The notes under the pieces are model-generated. The model did no database searches. It worked only from the letters and a program-made list of their open reading frames with translations, and was not told where the DNA came from. The translations under genes were made by a program, and so were the position numbers. A stretch of 64,000 nucleotides of DNA from Bradyrhizobium japonicum USDA 6 (lineage in GTDB: Bacteria; Pseudomonadota; Alphaproteobacteria; Rhizobiales; Xanthobacteraceae): the NCBI RefSeq assembly GCF_000284375.1, contig NC_017249.1, forward strand, positions 6,813,001-6,877,000. Direction: 5' to 3'. The first letter of the stretch is position 1; each line of letters begins with the position of its first letter. Positions 17,611-25,014 of this stretch are shown here, piece after piece.

Positions 17611-18077
17611 TGAAAATTCAACGCTTGAACCTCGACATCACGCAATTGCGAAGGCAGTTGATGGACGCTTCCCGCCGGTTGCGCAATGAAGCCACCGCGG
17701 ACGATCGATCCTGGGCGCGGTTGCTGGTGCTGGGTGCGATCGACCGCCACGTCGAATCGGCCACACCTTCGGTGCTCGCGGCCGATGAAGGCATGCGCTC
17801 TTCAAATCTTGCTGCAGCGCTGCGCTCCCTCGAAGCGCGCAAGCTGATCGTGCGCACGCCGGACACGAAGGATCGGCGCAAGGTTAGGCTTCGGCTTAGT
17901 TCAGCGGGGCGGCGATTTCTTGATGACAGCCGCGCCCGCGGCGAGCGCTGGCTCACCGAAGCCATGGATGCATGCCTCACAGCCAGCGAGCGCTCGGACC
18001 TGATCAAAGCCGGGGCGTTGCTCGACCGCATCACAGCTTATTCCAAGGCGGCAATGCCGCGCAGCCGAAAATCGTGA
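17610..18077 (+). CDS. MarR-family transcriptional regulator
   Basis: The 155-residue protein has a winged-helix core: VLAADEGMRSSNLAAALRSLEARKLIVR, then the wing TPDTKDRRKVRLRLSSAGRRFL with the conserved D-x-R-(R/K) motif. The flanking helices are suited to dimerisation. It is divergent from the isocitrate lyase/PEP mutase gene. The ATG at 17610 overlaps the end of the palindromic region, and no good ribosome site is visible, so the transcript may be leaderless or poorly translated. Confidence 0.82.
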   Translation: MKIQRLNLDITQLRRQLMDASRRLRNEATADDRSWARLLVLGAIDRHVESATPSVLAADEGMRSSNLAAALRSLEARKLIVRTPDTKDRRKVRLRLSSAGRRFLDDSRARGERWLTEAMDACLTASERSDLIKAGALLDRITAYSKAAMPRSRKS

Positions 18078-18286
18078 GAATTCCGTAGGACTAATTTCAG
18101 TTTGAATGCCAGCAATTGGCCGATAGCGGGCCTACCGCGCCTGCTGCGCGACGGCAGCTTTTGATCCAGAGTAGACGACGGCCCTCGCTCTCGCAATGTC
18201 AGCAATTGCCCCGTGCGGACGTCGTCCAGTTCCTTGCAGCAGCTAACGTGAGCCCGTCGCAGGTTGATGATCGGGACTCGCCTGAA

Positions 18287-18712
18287 CTAGCGCTCTTCGG
18301 TCGGATGCACCCATTTGTACGGCGTGATGCTTTGCGTCGCGGTCAGCTTGATCATGTGGACGGGCGGTGCGGAACGCCCTTTTCGGCATGACCGGCACTT
18401 GAGCGAGGCTTCCAGCTTCCAGATCGGCGTATCGCGCGGGCGGCGGATCGCATCGAGCGGCAGGCTCGCGCGCGCCTTGCACCTGTTGCACTCGACCTCG
18501 AGCCAGCCCATGCCGCCGTTGAGGCATTGCGCGATCGTCGGAGACGGCTGCGAGGGGCCACCATAGCCTTCCATGCGGACCGACCAGGCCTCGGCTTCAG
18601 CCCGATCGGCCGCACGGACCGCCTTCCTGGCTTCTTGGCGGGCGTGCCTGGCGGAAATCTCCGCCCCCATGATCCGGCCGCTCCAGATGACTTCCCGCGA
18701 TTTGGTGCCCAT
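18287..18712 (-). CDS. Hypothetical zinc-ribbon-like protein
   Basis: The 141-residue product has an Ala/Arg-rich helical N-terminus (HARQEARKAVRAADRAEAEA), then CNRCKARASLPLDAIRRPRD and a second CRSCRKGR pair. The two CxxC knuckles are spaced like a zinc ribbon. It ends in ITPYKWVHPTEER. Similar hypothetical proteins are, to my recollection, frequent in Bradyrhizobium and its relatives, without known function. Its 3' end is duplicated at 16474. It stands alone between the MarR gene and the cus genes, and a nucleic-acid-related role would be a guess. Confidence 0.68.
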   Translation of the reverse strand: MGTKSREVIWSGRIMGAEISARHARQEARKAVRAADRAEAEAWSVRMEGYGGPSQPSPTIAQCLNGGMGWLEVECNRCKARASLPLDAIRRPRDTPIWKLEASLKCRSCRKGRSAPPVHMIKLTATQSITPYKWVHPTEER

Positions 18713-18904
18713 GCCGCCACCAAAGCTGCGCCCGACAGCGTTGGCAAATTATCGATCGCTAGTGGGTCGGATCCGCAATTCGGTACTGCGTGTCGTGGGT
18801 GTGGACAACTGATGTTGCAGTTCCCAAGGCGATGCACCCAATCCCCCCGCGGGTTTTCTCATGGTGGAGCGAAGGTCGCCATGAAAGACGACCTCCGCTC
18901 CCCC

Positions 18905-21900
18905 CTATTCGGCGGCTTGCGAAACGCGCCCGGTCCATTCATCGGCAGGAGCCGATCGCTCGCCCGATGGAAGCCCCCGTCCCTTCACCAAGCCGAAAAT
19001 TGCAGGGATTACGACCAGCGTCAGCAGTGTCGATGACGTCATGCCGCCGATCATCGGCACCGCAATGCGCTGCATGATCTCCGATCCGGCCCCGGTGCTC
19101 CACATGATCGGCAGCAGACCGGCCATGATGGCAACCACCGTCATCATCTTGGGCCGCACGCGCTCGACCGCGCCCACCATGATGGCATCGTGGAGATCCC
19201 GGCGCGTCAGTGGCCTCCCCTCGGCGCTGCACCTGGCTTTCACCTCGGCCAGCGCGTGATCGAGGTAGATCAGCATGACGACACCCGTCTCGGCGGCGAC
19301 GCCTGCGAGCGCGATGAAGCCGACCGCGACGGCAACGGACAGGTTGAAGCCGAGCCACCACATCATCCAGATGCCGCCGACCAGCGCGAACGGCAGCGAC
19401 AGCATCACGATCAGGGTCTCGGTCATCGCCCGGAAGTTCAGGTACAGCAGCAGGAAGATGATCGTGAGCGTCACGGGCACGACGATCTTCAGCCGGGCGG
19501 CCGCGCGCTGCAGATATTCATACTGGCCGCTCCACACGACGTAGGTGCCGGCTGGAAACCGGATGCTCTCCGTCACGGCGCGTTGCGCGTCAGCGACGTA
19601 ACTTCCGATGTCGCGATCCCGGATGTCGACATAGATGTAGGTCGCGAGCTGGCCGTTCTCCGTCCGGATCGACGTCGGCCCGCGCGCGGGTTCGACCTTC
19701 GCCACCTCGCCGAGGGGCACGGCGCCGCCCGACGGCATCGGCACCAGGATGTCGCTGGCGATGGCCTTGGGATTGTCGCGGAGGTCGCGCGGATAGCGCA
19801 TGTTCACCGTGAACCGCTGCCGTCCCTCCACGGTCGTCGTGACCGTCTGACCGCCGAGCGCGGCCGCGATGGTGTCCTGGACGTCCTGGATCAGGATGCC
19901 GTAACGGGCGAGCGCCTCACGGTCGGGAACGATCTCGAGATAATAGCCGCCGATGCCGCGCTCGGCGTAGGCCGACGACGTGCCGGGCACGGTCTTGATG
20001 ACGCGCTCGATCTGCTTCGCGAGCCGGTCGATCTCGGCGAGGTCCGTGCCCATGACCTTGACGCCGACCGGCGTGCGGATTCCGGTGGAGAGCATGTCGA
20101 TGCGCGCCTTGATCGGCATGGTCCAGGCGTTGGAGACGCCCGGAAACTGCAACGCCTTGTCCATCTCGGCGATGAGACTGTCGACGGTAACGCCGGAACG
20201 CCACTGCTCCTTCGGCTTCAGGTTGACGACCGTCTCAAACATCTCGGTCGGGGCGGGATCGGTCGCAGTGGCGGCTCGTCCCGCCTTGCCGTAGACCGAA
20301 GCGACCTCCGGGAACGACTTGATGATGCGGTCCTGCATCTGCATCAGTTCGGCCGCCTTGGTGACCGAAATGCCGGGCAGCGTCGTTGGCATGTAGAGCA
20401 GCGTTCCCTCGTTCAGCGCCGGCATGAACTCGGTGCCGAGCTGGCGCGCCGGCCAGATCGTCACCGCAAGCACGACGAGCGAAGCCAGGATGACCAGCGT
20501 CTTGGCGCGCAGAACCCCCTTGATCACGGGACGGTAGACCCAGATCAGGACGCGATTGATGACGTTCCTGCTCTCCGGGACGATCCTGCCGCGGACGAAG
20601 ATCACCATCAGCGCCGGCACCAGGGTGACGGACAGCAGGGCCGCTGCGGCCATCGAGAAGGTCTTCGTGAACGCCAGCGGGCTGAACAATCGGCCCTCCT
20701 GCGATTCCAGCGTGAAGATCGGCATGAACGACACGGTGATGATCAGCAGGCTGAAGAAGAGCGCGGGGCCGACCTCGGATGCCGCGTCGATCAGGACCTG
20801 CACGCGCGACTGATCGGGCCTCGCCCGTTCGAGGTGCTTGTGCGCGTTCTCGATCATGACGATGGCGGCGTCCACCATGGCGCCGATGGCAATCGCGATG
20901 CCGCCGAGGCTCATGATGTTCGATCCCAGCCCGAGCAGCTTCATGGCGCCAAACGCCATCAACACGCCGACCGGCAACATCAGGATCGCGACGAGTGCGC
21001 TGCGGACATGCAGCAGGAACACGATGCAGACGAGCCCGACGACGATGCTCTCCTCAAACAGCGTATGCCTGAGGGTATCGATGGCCGCATAGATCAGGTT
21101 CGACCGGTCGTAGACCGGCACGATCTCGACCGATTTCGGCAGGCTGCTCGCGATCTCCCTGAAGCGCTTCTTGACGTTTTCGATGACGTCGAGGGCGTTG
21201 ACGCCGAACCGCTGCAGCACGATGCCGCTTGCGACCTCGCCCTCGCCGTTCAATTCGGCGATGCCGCGCCGCTCGTCGGGCCCGAGCTCGACGCTGGCGA
21301 CGTCCCGCAGCAGCACCGGGGTGCCGTTGCTCGTCTTCAGCACGATGTTGCCGAGATCGTTGATGCTCTTGATGTAGCCCTTGCCGCGGATGACGTATTC
21401 GAACTCGGAGAGCTCGACGGTGCGGCCGCCGACGTCGGCGTTGCTGGAGCGGATCGCCTCACGTATTTTCTGCATGCTGATGCCGCGGTCGCGCATCCGC
21501 TGCGGGTCGAGGACCACGTTGTACTGCTTGACGAAGCCGCCGACGCTGGCGACCTCGGCGACGCCTTCGGCCTTGGCCAGCGCGAATTTCAGATTCCAGT
21601 CCTGGATCGTGCGCGTGTCCGCCAGGTTCAATTCCTTCGATATGACGGCGTATTGGTAGACCCAGCCGACGCCGGTCGCGTCGGGCCCGATGGTCGGGGT
21701 GACGCCGGCGGGAAGCCTGGACGCCGCGCCGTTCAGGAATTCCATGACGCGCGACCGCGCCCAATAGATGTCGGTGCCGTCCTCGAAGATCACATAGACG
21801 AAGGAGACGCCGAAGAACGAGAAGCCGCGGACGACCTTCGATTTCGGCACGGTGAGCATCGCCGTCGTCAGCGGATAGGTGACCTGATCCTCGATCACCT

Positions 21901-22075
21901 GCGGCGCCTGACCGGGATACTCGGTGTAGACGATGACCTGCGTATCCGAGAGATCCGGGATCGCATCCAGCGGAAGGTGAACCAGGGCATAGAGGCCGGC
22001 GGCGGCCGCGAAGCCGGTCCCGAACAGCACGAGCAGCAGATTGCGCGCCGACCAGGCGATGATGCGGGCGATCAT
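18905..22075 (-). CDS. cusA: CusA-type heavy-metal efflux RND transporter
   Basis: This 1056-residue inner-membrane RND pump exports Cu(I)/Ag(I) from cytoplasm or periplasm using protons. It has the HME signature AIGAMVDAAIVMIENAHKHLE-like segment, with the proton-relay Asp in a transmembrane helix. The methionines of the CusA metal site are present in TLLYMPTTLP, PTEMFETVV and ARIDMLSTGIRTP. These support monovalent copper or silver over the Zn/Co/Cd specificity of CzcA. It overlaps cusB by four bases (ATGA). No cusC outer-membrane channel is adjacent, so a distant one must serve. Confidence 0.93.
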   Translation of the reverse strand: MIARIIAWSARNLLLVLFGTGFAAAAGLYALVHLPLDAIPDLSDTQVIVYTEYPGQAPQVIEDQVTYPLTTAMLTVPKSKVVRGFSFFGVSFVYVIFEDGTDIYWARSRVMEFLNGAASRLPAGVTPTIGPDATGVGWVYQYAVISKELNLADTRTIQDWNLKFALAKAEGVAEVASVGGFVKQYNVVLDPQRMRDRGISMQKIREAIRSSNADVGGRTVELSEFEYVIRGKGYIKSINDLGNIVLKTSNGTPVLLRDVASVELGPDERRGIAELNGEGEVASGIVLQRFGVNALDVIENVKKRFREIASSLPKSVEIVPVYDRSNLIYAAIDTLRHTLFEESIVVGLVCIVFLLHVRSALVAILMLPVGVLMAFGAMKLLGLGSNIMSLGGIAIAIGAMVDAAIVMIENAHKHLERARPDQSRVQVLIDAASEVGPALFFSLLIITVSFMPIFTLESQEGRLFSPLAFTKTFSMAAAALLSVTLVPALMVIFVRGRIVPESRNVINRVLIWVYRPVIKGVLRAKTLVILASLVVLAVTIWPARQLGTEFMPALNEGTLLYMPTTLPGISVTKAAELMQMQDRIIKSFPEVASVYGKAGRAATATDPAPTEMFETVVNLKPKEQWRSGVTVDSLIAEMDKALQFPGVSNAWTMPIKARIDMLSTGIRTPVGVKVMGTDLAEIDRLAKQIERVIKTVPGTSSAYAERGIGGYYLEIVPDREALARYGILIQDVQDTIAAALGGQTVTTTVEGRQRFTVNMRYPRDLRDNPKAIASDILVPMPSGGAVPLGEVAKVEPARGPTSIRTENGQLATYIYVDIRDRDIGSYVADAQRAVTESIRFPAGTYVVWSGQYEYLQRAAARLKIVVPVTLTIIFLLLYLNFRAMTETLIVMLSLPFALVGGIWMMWWLGFNLSVAVAVGFIALAGVAAETGVVMLIYLDHALAEVKARCSAEGRPLTRRDLHDAIMVGAVERVRPKMMTVVAIMAGLLPIMWSTGAGSEIMQRIAVPMIGGMTSSTLLTLVVIPAIFGLVKGRGLPSGERSAPADEWTGRVSQAAE

Positions 22076-23505
22076 TTGCGATCTCCCGTTGCATCGCCAG
22101 GGCCGGCGTCGGAGGCCTGGGACGCCGCCTCGCCAAAACCCTTCAGCGCCGCCTTCAGGTTGCTTTCCGCATCGATCAGGAAGTTGGCGGAAGTCACCAC
22201 CGCCTCGCCGTCCGCGAGACCCTGGCGCACCTCGACATAACCGCCGCCGCGACGGCCGAGCTTGACTTCCCGCGGCTCGAAGCGCCCTTCCCCCTTGTCG
22301 ACGAGGACGGCCTGCCGGCTGCCGGTGTCGAGCACCGCGCTGTCCTGTATCGCCAGGACGGGCGCGGCATCGGCCGTGTCGATGTCCGCATCGACGTACA
22401 TGTCCGGCAGCAGCACAGCGTCCGGATTGGCAAGCTCGATCCTGACGCGAACGGTTCGCGTGTCGCGGTTCACCTGCGGATAGACGACGGCGATTGTCCC
22501 GGTGAAGCTTCGGCCGGGGAAACTGCGCGCGCGCACCGCGACGGACTGCCCCACCGCGATGTTGCCGAGATCGCGCTCGGCCACGTCGACCAGCGCCCAG
22601 ACGACCGAGGTGTCCGCGATCCGGAACAGGACGTCGCCGGGATTGGCCCGCATCCCTTCGATCGCGTTGCGTTCGAGCACGACCCCGTCGCGCGGCGCGG
22701 ACCAGCGTATGGACACGGGCGCGGTGCGCGTCTTGTCCATCTCCGCGATGACGGACTCGGGAACGTCGAGATTGACCAGCCGCTGCCGCGAGCCGCGGCC
22801 GTACATCTCGACACCGCCGACCGTCTTGGAGGTGATCGTCGCGAGATATTCCGCCGCCGCGGACGCCACCGCCGAACTGTAGATCTCCATCAGCGGCTGG
22901 CCGGCCTTCACGCGCGTGCCGGTCGTCACGTCGGCGACCTTCTGCACGAAGCTTTCGGCGCGCATCGCGATCACCGACACGCGGCGTTCATCGAGCTGGA
23001 TCGTGCCGGGCGCCTTCACCGAGACCCGGATCGAGCGCCGCGCGACGGGCTCGGACTTCACGCCCGCGCGCTGGATCTTGCCGGGCGACAGCTTCACCGT
23101 GCCGTCGTCGGCGTCGTCGCCTTCGTAAACGGCGACATAGTCCATCCCCATCGGATCTTTCTTTGGGACGGTCGACGTATCGGGCAGCCCCATGGGATTG
23201 CGGTAGTAGAGGATTTTTCGCGGCGAAGCCGCCTGCGCCTTCGGCGGCGCCGGCGCGACGGCCGCGCCATCGTCGTCGTAGACCGGCAGATAGTCCCGCC
23301 CGCGGTCGTCCTTCTTCGGACCCGCGGACCAGAGCGGCGCACCGCTTGGATCGCGGTAGTAGAGCGGCGTTCGCTCCGCGGCAGCCGCAGCCGATGTCAT
23401 GTCGGCCTCAGCGAGCCAGCCCGCACCGTTCGAATGCCAGTAGTCGCCGGCCAGGACCAGGCCGCCGCCCAGCACAAGTGCCGTCAGGAGACGCAGCGTT
23501 TTCAT
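22072..23505 (-). CDS. cusB: CusB-type periplasmic adaptor with two N-terminal heavy-metal-binding motifs
   Basis: The 477-residue membrane-fusion protein bridges CusA to an outer-membrane channel. It has an N-terminal signal/anchor (residues 5-20), then two tandem short metal-binding units (about residues 47-77 and 97-128). The second, ILYYRNPMGLP...DPMGMDYV, keeps the Met-rich pattern; the first (LYYRDPSGAPL) has lost the methionines. Barrel-sandwich and beta-barrel domains follow (VKAGQPLMEIYSSAV, AVRARSFPGRSFTGTI). It heads a cusB-cusA pair and follows the FixH-like gene by 84 bases on the same strand. Confidence 0.92.
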   Translation of the reverse strand: MKTLRLLTALVLGGGLVLAGDYWHSNGAGWLAEADMTSAAAAAERTPLYYRDPSGAPLWSAGPKKDDRGRDYLPVYDDDGAAVAPAPPKAQAASPRKILYYRNPMGLPDTSTVPKKDPMGMDYVAVYEGDDADDGTVKLSPGKIQRAGVKSEPVARRSIRVSVKAPGTIQLDERRVSVIAMRAESFVQKVADVTTGTRVKAGQPLMEIYSSAVASAAAEYLATITSKTVGGVEMYGRGSRQRLVNLDVPESVIAEMDKTRTAPVSIRWSAPRDGVVLERNAIEGMRANPGDVLFRIADTSVVWALVDVAERDLGNIAVGQSVAVRARSFPGRSFTGTIAVVYPQVNRDTRTVRVRIELANPDAVLLPDMYVDADIDTADAAPVLAIQDSAVLDTGSRQAVLVDKGEGRFEPREVKLGRRGGGYVEVRQGLADGEAVVTSANFLIDAESNLKAALKGFGEAASQASDAGPGDATGDRK

Positions 23506-23589
23506 GTCGTGTATCCGCGCGCCCGGGAGCGCGCGTCCGTGTGAAGGAAAATGGGGAATGTCGGGCGCCGCCGGGCAGCGCCCGAACGC

Positions 23590-23982
23590 TCACTTGACCG
23601 CCGTGACGATCACCTTGCCGGTGACCGTCTCCGGTTCGCCCTGCACCTTCACGGACAGCGTCATCTGGTAGCGGCCAGCCATCGGCAGGTCCGTCTTGAA
23701 GGCGTACACACCCGGCTCCCTGGACGGCAGCGGCGCGACCGCCGATTCCATCTCGGCCATCCCGTCCGGGGCCATGTCGAGGCGGGTCTTGAAGATGACC
23801 GCGTCCGGTATCGGCTTGCCGGTCTGCTTGTTCGTCAGCCGAACGGCGAGCGTGACGTCTTCGCCCTTCTTCATCTGCGGCGTGACGGGCTCGAAGGCGT
23901 AGTCGCCCGCGCCCGCCATCGCGGCGGACGCGGCAAGCGAAAGGGTGGCGGCGAGAGCCGCGGTGCTGATTTTGGAAAGCAT
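23590..23982 (-). CDS. Secreted FixH/YtkA-like domain protein of the cus locus
   Basis: This 130-residue protein has a signal peptide (STAALAATLSLAASAAMAG). An immunoglobulin-like beta domain follows, with FEPVTPQMKKGEDVTLAVRL, PDAVIFKTRLDMAP and AGRYQMTLSVKVQGEPETV, resembling the YtkA/FixH family. Such proteins are often found beside CusAB-type pumps. Two Met residues in the middle (DMAPDGMAEME) could contact copper, but that is speculative. It is probably co-transcribed with cusB and cusA. Confidence 0.8.
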   Translation of the reverse strand: MLSKISTAALAATLSLAASAAMAGAGDYAFEPVTPQMKKGEDVTLAVRLTNKQTGKPIPDAVIFKTRLDMAPDGMAEMESAVAPLPSREPGVYAFKTDLPMAGRYQMTLSVKVQGEPETVTGKVIVTAVK

Positions 23983-24084
23983 TGTCCTGTCCTCATGAAT
24001 TGATCTTTCGCCGTGGCGCGTGAAGCGCGCACGTCAGTCGTCGTCGCGAGCAGGCATGCCGCTCGCGTCTCGGGCTTTGCGAGA

Positions 24085-24453
24085 TCAGATTCGAGGAGGT
24101 CGGAAAGGAGGACTGCCGCCACGGAAGGAAACGACCTGATCCGGGGGAATAGCCATCGTGCTGGCCACGACGGCGAGACGTTCGAACGCCACAGGCCTGA
24201 CATCACCGAGCGCGATGGTCCCGCCGACGCAGCAGAAGCCCATCCCGCACTTGTAGTCGCCGCTATGGGAGCCCGTTCCCTTCATGTCGGGACAACAATC
24301 GTCCATCGACATGGCGGCGTCGCCGCTCATGTGCATGGCCGTCTGCATGCCATCCGACGACATTGCGAGGTTCGCCGCGGACGCGCCAACCGGCAGCATC
24401 GCCAGGGAGATGGCGATGGCGACTGCCAGGATGGTACGGACGAACTGCATCAA
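24085..24453 (-). CDS. Small exported Cys/Met-rich protein, likely copper-related
   Basis: The 122-residue product has a signal peptide (FVRTILAVAIAISLAMLPVGASA). A short mature part follows with clustered soft-metal ligands: MSSDGMQTAMHMSGDAAMSM, then DDCCPDMKG, YKCGMGFCC. The last 40 residues lack these residues. I do not recognise a named family, though DUF2946-like copper proteins look similar. As the first gene of the minus-strand cus locus, 102 bases upstream of the FixH-like gene, it may be a periplasmic copper-binding protein. Its promoter must face the riboswitch region. Confidence 0.68.
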   Translation of the reverse strand: MMQFVRTILAVAIAISLAMLPVGASAANLAMSSDGMQTAMHMSGDAAMSMDDCCPDMKGTGSHSGDYKCGMGFCCVGGTIALGDVRPVAFERLAVVASTMAIPPDQVVSFRGGSPPFRPPRI

Positions 24454-24693
24454 TATCGACTTACCTTGTCGGGCCGGAACTCGGTCTCAGTAGCATATTC
24501 GGACACCAAAGGCAGTCATTGATCGTGGTCAAGCGTTCGTTACCCAGGCTCGTCCGGAGGCCGGGTTGGACGTTTCGTCGCGGTCCCTCGGACTATCGTG
24601 CAAATCGGCAACACAAGGCCGCCATCGACCGACCGGTCCGTCCAGCAGCCCGCGGGGATGTTGACGCGCCCATCCCCGGATGCCAGTTTCGTG

Positions 24694-24878
24694 ATCGGTA
24701 GTGCCCGCAAGGGCTCTTCAAGGGAATGCGGTGCGTCCACCTCAGTGGGCAATTCCGCGGCTGCCCCCGCAACTGTAGGCGGATAGCCGACGACCAAACG
24801 AACCACTGGAGCCCCGCTTGGGCCTCTGGGAAGGTGGTCGAAGGCGATGACCCGCGAGCCAGGAAACCTGCTACCAGC
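24694..24878 (+). promoter_or_regulatory. Cobalamin (adenosylcobalamin-type) riboswitch
   Basis: The conserved core elements are all visible: GGGAATGCGGTGCG (24722-24735), GCTGCCCCCGCAACTGTA (24760-24777), and the B12 box AGCCAGGAAACCTGC (24857-24871). A closing P1 helix pairs GGTAG (24697-24701) with CTACC (24871-24875). About 140 bases separate it from the ATG of the TonB-dependent receptor. No T-run terminator is obvious in that stretch, so control at translation initiation is the likelier mode. Confidence 0.93.
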
Positions 24879-25014
24879 CATGGTCACGCGCGAACGCATT
24901 GGGCGGGGTGCCCTGATGTCGGACAAGTAGCCGGTGCATCCGCCGCCTGGGGCGAAGGTGGATGACTAAGGCAACCGCGGTGACGGTTTGTTTGCGTCGC
25001 CGCAGAGCGTTGTC

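Noticed and set aside
19190..22240. A 1016-codon open frame on the plus strand opposite cusA and the cusB end
   Set aside because: It is a GC-rich mirror of the RND gene, rich in Arg, Asp, His and Gly without domain features. Long antisense frames are common in DNA of this composition.
24540..24926. A 128-codon open frame on the minus strand over the riboswitch
   Set aside because: The conserved cobalamin aptamer accounts for this stretch, and the frame has no similarity to any protein that I know.
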